From Novosphingopyxis iocasae (lineage in GTDB: Bacteria > Pseudomonadota > Alphaproteobacteria > Sphingomonadales > Sphingomonadaceae): a stretch of DNA of 64,000 bases. A program made the translations under genes and the position numbers. Under the pieces are notes generated by a model. The model was not told where the DNA came from. It saw nothing but the letters and a program-made list of their open reading frames with translations, and searched no databases. The stretch spans positions 16,001 to 80,000 of the forward strand of contig NZ_CP060495.1 in the NCBI RefSeq assembly GCF_014334095.1, read 5' to 3'. Shown here in pieces: positions 58,043 to 64,000 of this stretch (positions within the stretch are counted from its first letter, which is position 1; each line of letters begins with the position of its first letter).

Positions 58043-58831
58043 ATGAACAATCGTCAGGCCAACCGCCGTCGCGGACGTGGCAACAATAATAATCGTCAGC
58101 AGAACAATCGCGGTGGTGGCGGCGGGTTCGATCATCAGAACCGCGTCGACAATCGTGCACGCGGCAATGCTGGCCAGCTTCTGGAAAAGTACAAGAAGCT
58201 CGCGCAGGATTCGCAGATGAACGATGATCGCGTGAACACGGAATATTATCTGCAGTTCGCCGATCATTATTTCCGCGTGCAGGCCGACTTCAAGGCCCGC
58301 CAGGAAGAGAAGCAGGCGCGCCACAACAATCAGCAGCGCGACTCTGATGACGATGGCGATGACGACAATGAATCCGACGACGGCAACAACCGCCGCGGCA
58401 ACCGTCAGCAGCGCGGGCAGCAGAACGATCGCGGCAATCGCGGTCGCAGCAGCCGCGACGATGATGATCGTGATGACGATTCCGACGACGGCGACGATGA
58501 TGATCGTTCCAGCCGCTCGCGCGGTCGTCAGCGCAGCGATGATGATGACGGGGAGGGCGAACGCCCGGCCCGTGCGCGTGGTCGTCAGCGTAAGGACGAA
58601 GACGAAACGCAGGACGAAGAGCAGCCGAAAAAGGCCCGCGCCCCTCGCAAGCCCCGCGCCAAGAAGGACGATAAGGGCGATCATCAGGACGGCGGCGGCC
58701 TGAGTGCCGACGTGCTGCCGCCCTCGATCGGCTCCAGCGACGGCGAGGAAGAAAAGCCCAAGCGTAAGCCCCGCGCGCCGCGCAAGCCCCGCGCTTCGAA
58801 CGACGAACAGGCCGCCACCGCTGCGGAATAA
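58043..58831 (+). CDS. DUF4167 domain-containing low-complexity protein
   Basis: 262 residues. A short N-terminal Asn/Arg/Gly-rich tract (RRRGRGNNNNRQQNNRG) precedes the single conserved domain (about residues 30-95), with AGQLLEKYKKLAQDSQMND and TEYYLQFADHYFRVQAD. The rest is disordered: alternating acidic Asp runs (DDDDRDDDSDDGDDDD) and basic RGRQR/Lys-Pro-Arg segments (RAPRKPRAKK). The pattern suggests an RNA-binding or condensate-type protein, but function is unknown. Its stop is 31 bases before a strong terminator-like hairpin. Confidence 0.88.
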   Translation: MNNRQANRRRGRGNNNNRQQNNRGGGGGFDHQNRVDNRARGNAGQLLEKYKKLAQDSQMNDDRVNTEYYLQFADHYFRVQADFKARQEEKQARHNNQQRDSDDDGDDDNESDDGNNRRGNRQQRGQQNDRGNRGRSSRDDDDRDDDSDDGDDDDRSSRSRGRQRSDDDDGEGERPARARGRQRKDEDETQDEEQPKKARAPRKPRAKKDDKGDHQDGGGLSADVLPPSIGSSDGEEEKPKRKPRAPRKPRASNDEQAATAAE

Positions 58832-58862
58832 GGCTTTGTCCTTGTAATGTCGTAAAGTTGCT

Positions 58863-58905
58863 GCATCATCCCCCCGACGGAAAAGGGGGGGATGATGCGT
58901 TTTTT
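58863..58905 (+). terminator. Terminator-like hairpin overlapping the start of the DUF4139 gene
   Basis: GCATCATCCCCCC (58863-58875) and GGGGGGATGATGC (58886-58898) are perfect 13-base complements with a ten-base loop, followed by TTTTTT at 58900-58905. It fits an intrinsic terminator for the DUF4167 transcript. The right arm also contains the G-rich ribosome-binding site and both ATG codons of the next gene, and the T-tract encodes its first phenylalanines, so it may act as an attenuator or translational switch. Confidence 0.75.
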
Positions 58906-60331
58906 CTGGATATCCGCGCTGCTGCTGGCTGGCAGCGCCGCACCGCTTGCAGCGCAGACCGGTGCCGACACGCCGCCCCCCGCGGACCGGCCCACGGCCG
59001 GCAGCGCGCAGGGCGATATTTCCCTGACCATCTATCAGAACGGCCAGTCGCTGGTGCAGGACCGGCGCCGGATCGCCTTGCCCGGCGGCCGCAGTCGTCA
59101 GGAATTTCCGGACGTCTCTGCGAAGATCCGGCCCGAAACGGTCGTGCTTTCCGGGTCGGGTATCGGCATCGTCGAACAGAATTTCGATTATGATCTTCTT
59201 ACCCCCGGCGCGCTGATGCAGAAGGCGGTGGGCGAGACGGTGACGCTTCTGCGCACCAATCCGGCCACGGGCGCCGAGACTCGGGAGCGTGCCAAAATCC
59301 TTGCAGCTAATGGCGGCGTGGTCATGGAGGTGGACGGCAAGATCGAGGTGCTGCGCGACGATGGACTGCCGGTGCGCGTAATCTTCGATCAGGTACCGCC
59401 GGGTCTGCGCGCGCGACCGACGCTCTCGGTCACGCTCGAATCCGCCAATGCGGGCACGGTACCGCTGGATCTGGCCTATCTCACGCCCGGCCTTGGCTGG
59501 AGCGCGGACTATGTCGCGCTGTTCGACCGGGCGGCCGGCACGATCGATGTCGAGGGCTGGGTGACGCTCACCAACGGCACCGGCACCAGCTACCGCGATG
59601 CATCGCTGCTCCTGGTGGCGGGCGATCCTTCGGGCGGGCGCCAGAACAACGCGCGCACGCGGCGTTACCCCATGCCGCCCCCGCCGCCCGGCACGACGGT
59701 CCGCGCAGGCACCGAAACGGGCACGCGCGAGCGACTGGGCGACTTCATCCTCTATCCGCTCGGCCGCCGCACCGATGTGCTGGAAGCGCAGCAGAAGCAG
59801 GTAAGCTTCCTCGACGTGCAGGGCAGTCCAGCGGCTGGCACCTACGAATTCCATGTCGGCGGGTTCAACGGCAACGACCCGCAAAGCGCGTCGAGCGCCA
59901 TCGAGTTCTCCACCTCTGCCGAGGGCGGGCTGGGCGATCAGCTGCCTGCGGGCACCGTGCGCGTCTATATGCGCGATGCCAGCGGCAGCCCGCAATTCAT
60001 TGGCGAAAGCGCGATTGCCGCCGCGCCGATGGGATCGCAGGTGTCGATCATCACCGGTGAAGCGTTCGATGTGAAGGTACAGACGATCGTCGCGCAACGC
60101 GAGAAGCGCGGCGATTCGCGCTGGCGTACCACCATGCGGTATGAACTCACCAACGCCTCGGCGCGGCCTGTCACCGTCTCGCTCTCGCAGGACGGCCTCT
60201 ATGGCGAAGCGCGCGTGGTCGAGGAAAGCCTGGAAAGCGATCGCGTCTCGGCGGACAGCGTGCGCTGGATGGTGCCCGTTCCCGCCAATGGCAGCGCGAG
60301 CGTGACCGCGATTTTCGACACCGAATATTGA
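58892..60331 (+). CDS. DUF4139 domain-containing secreted protein
   Basis: 479 residues with a signal peptide ([22 protein letters not shown]). A DUF4139 family body extends to the C-terminus, recognisable by ISLTIYQNGQSLVQDRR, LEVLRDDGLPVRVIF-like and the late RYELTNASARPVTVSLSQ immunoglobulin-like strands. Predicted envelope beta-rich protein of unknown function. Both possible ATGs (58892, 58895) lie inside a terminator-like hairpin. A paralogue follows immediately. Confidence 0.82.
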   Translation: MMRFFWISALLLAGSAAPLAAQTGADTPPPADRPTAGSAQGDISLTIYQNGQSLVQDRRRIALPGGRSRQEFPDVSAKIRPETVVLSGSGIGIVEQNFDYDLLTPGALMQKAVGETVTLLRTNPATGAETRERAKILAANGGVVMEVDGKIEVLRDDGLPVRVIFDQVPPGLRARPTLSVTLESANAGTVPLDLAYLTPGLGWSADYVALFDRAAGTIDVEGWVTLTNGTGTSYRDASLLLVAGDPSGGRQNNARTRRYPMPPPPPGTTVRAGTETGTRERLGDFILYPLGRRTDVLEAQQKQVSFLDVQGSPAAGTYEFHVGGFNGNDPQSASSAIEFSTSAEGGLGDQLPAGTVRVYMRDASGSPQFIGESAIAAAPMGSQVSIITGEAFDVKVQTIVAQREKRGDSRWRTTMRYELTNASARPVTVSLSQDGLYGEARVVEESLESDRVSADSVRWMVPVPANGSASVTAIFDTEY

Positions 60332-60342
60332 GGGCCGCGCCG

Positions 60343-61926
60343 ATGCGGCTGCTCGCTGTCCTAATCACCCTTTTGCTGTGGCCCGGCGCGCTGGCGGCAC
60401 AGCAGACGGTAGTGTCGTCGGCGGCCGATACCGTTCAGATCGCGATCTACCGCGCGCCGAATCGCGGCGCGGGTCAGCCGATCGACCGGCGTTTCCCGCG
60501 CGGCTATGCCCTCATCACCGAAACGCGCACCGTCGATCTGCCCCAAGGCGATGCCAAGGTGCGTTTTGAAGGTGTGTCGGAAGGCATGCTGCCGGAAAGC
60601 GCGATCATTTCCGGCCTGCCGCAAGGGGTGATCGAGAAGAACCGCGATGCAAGGTTGCTCTCACCCGCCGGTCTGGTCGACGCCTATCTGCGCCGCAGGG
60701 TCACTTTGCAGCGGACGAACCGCGCGTCCGGCGCGGTGCGCACGCAAGATGCGATCCTGCGCACCGGATCGCAGGGCGGCATAGTGATCGAGACCGACGA
60801 GGGGGTCGAGGCGCTGCGCTGCACCGGCTTGCCAGAACGGCTCCTTTTCGATGAGGTGCCCGCCGATCTCTCCCCGCGTCCCACGCTGTCCGTGCTGACG
60901 ACGAGCGAGCGGGCAGTGCGCGCCACGCTGACGCTGACTTATCTCGCCGAGGGTTTCGATTGGGATGCCAATTACATCGTCGAGGCGAAGGCACCGGGCG
61001 GATCGGCCACGACCGATTCGGCGCAGGTGCTGAGTCTGTTCGCCTGGCTCACAGTCGCCAATGCCGGCGACCAGAGCTTTCGCGACGCGCAGCTGCTCGC
61101 CATCGCAGGCAATCCGAACAAGGAGCGCGCCGCCCGTCCGCCGCAAAGCCCTCCGGTGCGGTTGCGGCTGGAATGCTGGCCGGACGTTACGACGACCAGC
61201 GATCTGCCGCTCGATTCGGCAGCTGGTCTGGCCCCGCCACCACCACCACCACCGCCGCCGCCGCCCGCGATGGCACCGGCGCGGGAATCGATCGTCGTGA
61301 CAGGATCGCGCATGGCTTCCGCCGTTCCGGTCGCCGCGATCCAGGCTGCCCAAGAGGATCTGGGCGATCTGAAACTCTACCGCGTGCCCGAGCCTATAAC
61401 CGTCGCGGCTAACGCGCAGAAGCAGGTGGCGATGATCGTGAAGCCCGCAGTGGACTATCGCAGTTTCTATGCGGGCAGCTTCACAGCGCAGGACGCCTGC
61501 TGCGGGGACGGGACACCGCGACCGCTGGAACTGACGCTGCGCGCGCGCAACCGCAGCGATTCCGGGCTCGGCATTCCGCTGCCGCAGGGGCAGGTCACGG
61601 TTTATGAGCCGAGCGATTACGGGCCGCTGCTCGTCGGCCAGACCGATCTTGGCGACAAGGCGGTGGGGCAGAAGGTGGAGCTTGGTCTCGGCAACCGGCC
61701 CGATGTGCAGATGGCCGTGAGCTTGCCCGATCCGAAGCGCCCGCGCCGATTCGAACTCACGCTCACCAACGCTCTCGCCCGTGCGGTCGATGCGGAAATC
61801 GCCATTCCGTTCGAACTGAAGCGGGGCAGGGGCGTGGAAAAAGTGGACGGCGTGCCGACCTGGAAAGTGCGCGTGCCCGCCAACGGCGAGCAGCGCCTCA
61901 GGTTCGAGCTGAAAAAGCCCGACTAA
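60343..61926 (+). CDS. DUF4139-like secreted protein with polyproline and VVTGSR motif
   Basis: 527 residues, paralogous in layout to the preceding gene: signal peptide (LLAVLITLLLWPGALAAQ), body with VQIAIYRAPNRG and LTYLAEGFDWDANYIVEA, and C-terminal RRFELTLTNALARAVDAEI. Distinctive insert: eleven prolines (residues 298-308), then ESIVVTGSR (315-323), the motif otherwise typical of the N-terminus of TonB-dependent receptors. GAGGG eight bases upstream supports the ATG at 60343; a TTG at 60328 overlapping the previous stop is an alternative. Function unknown. Confidence 0.8.
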   Translation: MRLLAVLITLLLWPGALAAQQTVVSSAADTVQIAIYRAPNRGAGQPIDRRFPRGYALITETRTVDLPQGDAKVRFEGVSEGMLPESAIISGLPQGVIEKNRDARLLSPAGLVDAYLRRRVTLQRTNRASGAVRTQDAILRTGSQGGIVIETDEGVEALRCTGLPERLLFDEVPADLSPRPTLSVLTTSERAVRATLTLTYLAEGFDWDANYIVEAKAPGGSATTDSAQVLSLFAWLTVANAGDQSFRDAQLLAIAGNPNKERAARPPQSPPVRLRLECWPDVTTTSDLPLDSAAGLAPPPPPPPPPPPAMAPARESIVVTGSRMASAVPVAAIQAAQEDLGDLKLYRVPEPITVAANAQKQVAMIVKPAVDYRSFYAGSFTAQDACCGDGTPRPLELTLRARNRSDSGLGIPLPQGQVTVYEPSDYGPLLVGQTDLGDKAVGQKVELGLGNRPDVQMAVSLPDPKRPRRFELTLTNALARAVDAEIAIPFELKRGRGVEKVDGVPTWKVRVPANGEQRLRFELKKPD

Positions 61927-62222
61927 TCGCCGATATCGACTTCGCCTTCGAGTGGGTCCTCGATCGTTTCGTCATGCCCGCTGCCGCTGGAGAGGAACAC
62001 CAGTCCCATCAATCCCGCTGAAGACAGCATGGCCGCGGCGATCCCGAGGCCGGTCGCGATGTACAGATGGACCGAAACCCAGCCATTGCTGGCGTAGAGA
62101 AACCCTAGCGCCACCACGATTATGATCCCCGTTACCAGTGCCATCCAGCGCATCAGCATCCAGTACCGGCCCCAGGCGAAAGCGGCGTAGTGCGGATCGT
62201 CGAGTTGGGAGGGGCGGGGCAT
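61923..62222 (-). CDS. Hypothetical two-helix membrane protein
   Basis: 99 residues: a short cytoplasmic-looking N-terminus with several aromatic residues (HYAAFAWGRYWMLMRWM), two hydrophobic helices (about residues 27-42 and 51-76), and an acidic tail (ETIEDPLEGEVDIGD). No named family recognised. The ATG at 62222 is favoured over the upstream frame, which runs into intergenic DNA. Convergent with the DUF4139-like gene, overlapping by four bases, and divergent from the CBS gene. Confidence 0.72.
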   Translation of the reverse strand: MPRPSQLDDPHYAAFAWGRYWMLMRWMALVTGIIIVVALGFLYASNGWVSVHLYIATGLGIAAAMLSSAGLMGLVFLSSGSGHDETIEDPLEGEVDIGD

Positions 62223-62363
62223 GGCTCGGGTCGAAACTCCTCGGGGCTTACCCGTCCGATATAGGGGATTATGGCGGCGAACCAAAGTTTTCGCGGCTGA
62301 CCTTTGCAAGCAGCCTCCGCTTCAGGCATTCTCCATGGCGGGAAGAGAAGAGGAGAGCGTGCC

Positions 62364-62795
62364 ATGACGATTGCGAAACTGCTGGAGGCCCGCGCGCCGG
62401 GCGACATCATTGCCCTCAATCCGGACGAAACGATGCGCGCCGCGGTGGAGAAGCTTACCCAGAACCGGATCGGCGCCATGCCGGTGATTGCGGACGGCAA
62501 GGTGGTCGGCGTGTTTTCCGAACGCGATGTCATCAAATGCCTGCAATCGGTCGGCGACGGCGCCCTCGACAGCAAGGTAAGTGAGGCGATGACATCGCCC
62601 GCCGTCACGGTGACACCGCAAACCTCAGTGCTCGGTGCCCTGTCGCAAATGACGGAGAGGCGCTTTCGCCATCTTCCCGTGCTGGACGGGGAGCGGATGG
62701 TCGGTTTCGTGTCGATCGGCGATCTGGTGAAATATCGGATGGACCGGATCGAGGCGGAAAAGACCGCGATGCGCGATTATATCCAGACCGTCTGA
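62364..62795 (+). CDS. CBS domain-containing protein
   Basis: 143-residue protein of two CBS repeats (about residues 15-65 and 78-130), each with the nucleotide-sensing pattern: IGAMPVIADGKVVGVFSERDVI and FRHLPVLDGERMVGFVSIGDLV. Such stand-alone pairs bind adenine nucleotides and modulate partner proteins; the partner is unknown. Purine-rich AAGAGGAGAG precedes the ATG at 62364. Confidence 0.9.
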   Translation: MTIAKLLEARAPGDIIALNPDETMRAAVEKLTQNRIGAMPVIADGKVVGVFSERDVIKCLQSVGDGALDSKVSEAMTSPAVTVTPQTSVLGALSQMTERRFRHLPVLDGERMVGFVSIGDLVKYRMDRIEAEKTAMRDYIQTV

Positions 62796-62843
62796 GCGTT
62801 TCCGGATAACTTTCGGCAAGCATTGCCTGCTAAAGCTGTCGCG

Positions 62844-63746
62844 ATGAGCGGCTCCCAATCAGGTGCGGATGAATCGCAGGGGCCGGTGAGCGGCCTTTCG
62901 CCGATCATCGTCACCGTGCTGGCGCATCACGAGGAGCGGCGGATCGCGCTGTGCCTCGAAAGTCTGCCGCTCGGTGACCCGCAGGTCGCGATTCATCTCG
63001 TCGTCAACGGATCGAAGGACCGAACGGCGGACATTGGCCGCGGCGTGGCCCGACTGTTTCCGAACCTCACCGTTCATGACTGGGCAGAGGGCGGGAAAGC
63101 GCGCAGCTGGAACCGCCTGAATTTCGATACACTTTCCGGATTTGCCCGAACCCATGTGTTTGTGGACGGCGACGCGGTGGTTGCCCCCGGATCGATCGCC
63201 GCGCTGGACGATGCGCTGGCTGCGAATCCCCATGCCAACGCCGTCTCGGGTTTCCCGCTGAATGGGCGCGGCGCGGCGGCCTATGGCGATTCGATCGAAG
63301 CGACTCGCGGATTGTTCGGTGATCTTTACGCGCTGCGCGGCGATTTTCTGGCGCGCATGAAGGCGGACGGCATCCGCCTGCCGGTCGATCTGATCGGAGA
63401 CGACGGCCTGATCGGCGCGCTCGCCAAGACCGATCTCAAGAACGAAGATCACTGGGATGACGAGCGGGTCCTGCCGGTGCGCGGCGCGGGCTTCTATTGC
63501 GAGCCGGTGAGCGCGTTCGCTCCCGCGACGCTCGCCATGCAGTATAATCGGATGGTCAATTATTCGGTGCGCCATCTGCAGAACAGGCTGGTCAGCAGCA
63601 TCATGCGCGGCGAGGGGCCGGGGGCGCTGCCCGAGCGGATGGATACGCTTTACGCGGCGAACCGCGATTCGCTGCGTCCGCGTAAAGGCTTTCCTGATGC
63701 ATGGTTCGACCGGCGGGCGCTGCGCCGGATGATGGCGAAAAGCTGA
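62844..63746 (+). CDS. Family 2-like glycosyltransferase
   Basis: 300-residue soluble GT-A type transferase. The N-terminal IIVTVLAHHEERRIALCLESL and VVNGSKDRTADIGR are the nucleotide-sugar half, THVFVDGDAVVAPGS supplies the DxD-type metal site (Asp-Gly-Asp), and DLIGDDGLIGALA resembles the acceptor-side acidic motif. ATG at 62844 chosen over TTG at 62823. It lies convergent to a polysaccharide flippase gene, so a role in surface polysaccharide synthesis is inferred. Confidence 0.83.
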   Translation: MSGSQSGADESQGPVSGLSPIIVTVLAHHEERRIALCLESLPLGDPQVAIHLVVNGSKDRTADIGRGVARLFPNLTVHDWAEGGKARSWNRLNFDTLSGFARTHVFVDGDAVVAPGSIAALDDALAANPHANAVSGFPLNGRGAAAYGDSIEATRGLFGDLYALRGDFLARMKADGIRLPVDLIGDDGLIGALAKTDLKNEDHWDDERVLPVRGAGFYCEPVSAFAPATLAMQYNRMVNYSVRHLQNRLVSSIMRGEGPGALPERMDTLYAANRDSLRPRKGFPDAWFDRRALRRMMAKS

Positions 63747-63752
63747 TTCCGC

Positions 63753-64000
63753 TTATTCCGCTGGCACCGGTTCGGGCACCGGTGCCTTGCGCTTCACCAC
63801 GAGCCGGACAAGCTCATCCCAGGTCTCGCGCGCGCCGAGATAGAGCAGCGCAACATAGGATAGCCCGCCGGTAGCGACGAGGATCGCGAGCTGTGCCGGC
63901 GGTGCCATCGGCGGCAATATCCAACGGTCCAGCCCCCAGACGATCAGGCCCATCGCCGCAGCGGTCGACAGGCCGGGCCACGTCGATCGCCACAAGGTCG
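63753..64000 (-). CDS. Lipopolysaccharide/polysaccharide biosynthesis protein, flippase C-terminus (partial)
   Basis: Only the last 80-odd codons are visible; the gene continues beyond the right edge. The fragment has two hydrophobic helices (STAAAMGLIVWGLDRWIL, LAILVATGGLSYVALLYLG) and a basic tail (RLVVKRKAPVPEP), as at the C-terminus of MOP-superfamily oligosaccharide flippases (Wzx/MurJ-like). Family assignment is therefore tentative. Confidence 0.55.
   Translation of the reverse strand, partial: TLWRSTWPGLSTAAAMGLIVWGLDRWILPPMAPPAQLAILVATGGLSYVALLYLGARETWDELVRLVVKRKAPVPEPVPAE

Noticed and set aside
57869..60097. 742-codon open frame on the minus strand opposite DUF4167 and DUF4139 genes
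   Set aside because: It is antisense to two genes with family matches and signal peptides; its product is a low-complexity string produced by GC-rich codon complementarity.

Overview
The window is a dense, GC-rich (roughly two thirds G+C by eye) chromosomal segment of an alphaproteobacterium, most likely a member of the Sphingomonadales. Supporting signs are a circularly permuted two-piece tmRNA with the tag ANDNEALALAA, the CckA hybrid kinase, the DUF2849/CobA/CysI sulfite block, the order purN-purM / hda-ppk-ppx / rnd-aspS, a GTTC-N7-GTTC LexA box in front of recA, and small dispersed CCTTCGACAGG-type repeats. I see no rRNA, tRNA, CRISPR array, insertion sequence or prophage.

Layout. 1-2.4 kb: sulfite reductase (cut by the left edge), DUF2849 and siroheme methyltransferase, in one leftward operon. 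2.5-10 kb: arginine succinyltransferase catabolism (astD, then a hydrolase-astA-astB operon) around the tmRNA gene ssrA and a few small unknowns. 10-15.7 kb: the envelope/ribosome operon lptD-surA-pdxA-rsmA, leftward. 15.8-18.4 kb: pepA, holC, ndk and a DUF2256 microprotein, rightward. 18.4-20.8 kb: a DUF1275 membrane protein, purN and purM, leftward. 20.9-26.4 kb: a DUF2066 protein, hda, ppk1 and ppx. 26.5-31 kb: an I78 inhibitor lipoprotein and rnd (leftward), aspS, ppk2 and a small membrane protein. 31-36 kb: greB and a Slt-type lytic transglycosylase (leftward), dapA, smpB and DUF2062. 36.4-47.3 kb: M13 peptidase, cckA, recA, an M24 peptidase and VOC pair, alaS and a class III-like sirtuin. 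47.3-54.4 kb, leftward: etfBA, sucC, two lipoproteins, ppa and an M61 peptidase. 54.5-64 kb: hisS, prfA, prmC, DUF4167, two tandem DUF4139 proteins, a CBS protein, a glycosyltransferase and the end of a polysaccharide flippase.

How the genes fit together. Most of the window is housekeeping: three aminoacyl-tRNA synthetases, release factor 1 with its methylase PrmC, trans-translation (ssrA and smpB), replication control (hda, holC, recA), cell-cycle signalling (cckA), outer-membrane assembly (lptD, surA), and phosphate/polyphosphate metabolism (ppk1, ppx, ppk2, ppa). The accessory parts are arginine catabolism, secreted peptidases (M13, M24, M61), and several uncharacterised envelope proteins.

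Most notable observations. (1) The last 456 bases of hisS differ sharply from their surroundings: about 52% GC, falling to 38% in one 60-base line, with AT-rich codons. The reading frame stays open and joins prfA exactly, which suggests replacement of the 3' end. (2) A perfect 13-bp terminator-like hairpin with a six-T tract includes the Shine-Dalgarno sequence and start codons of a DUF4139 gene. (3) A glutamate-carboxypeptidase-like M20 hydrolase is translationally coupled to astA and may stand in for AstE. (4) Operator-like palindromes precede etfBA and the sulfite operon, and CtrA-like boxes precede a small membrane-protein gene. I did not find a clearly new multi-gene defence or mobile system.
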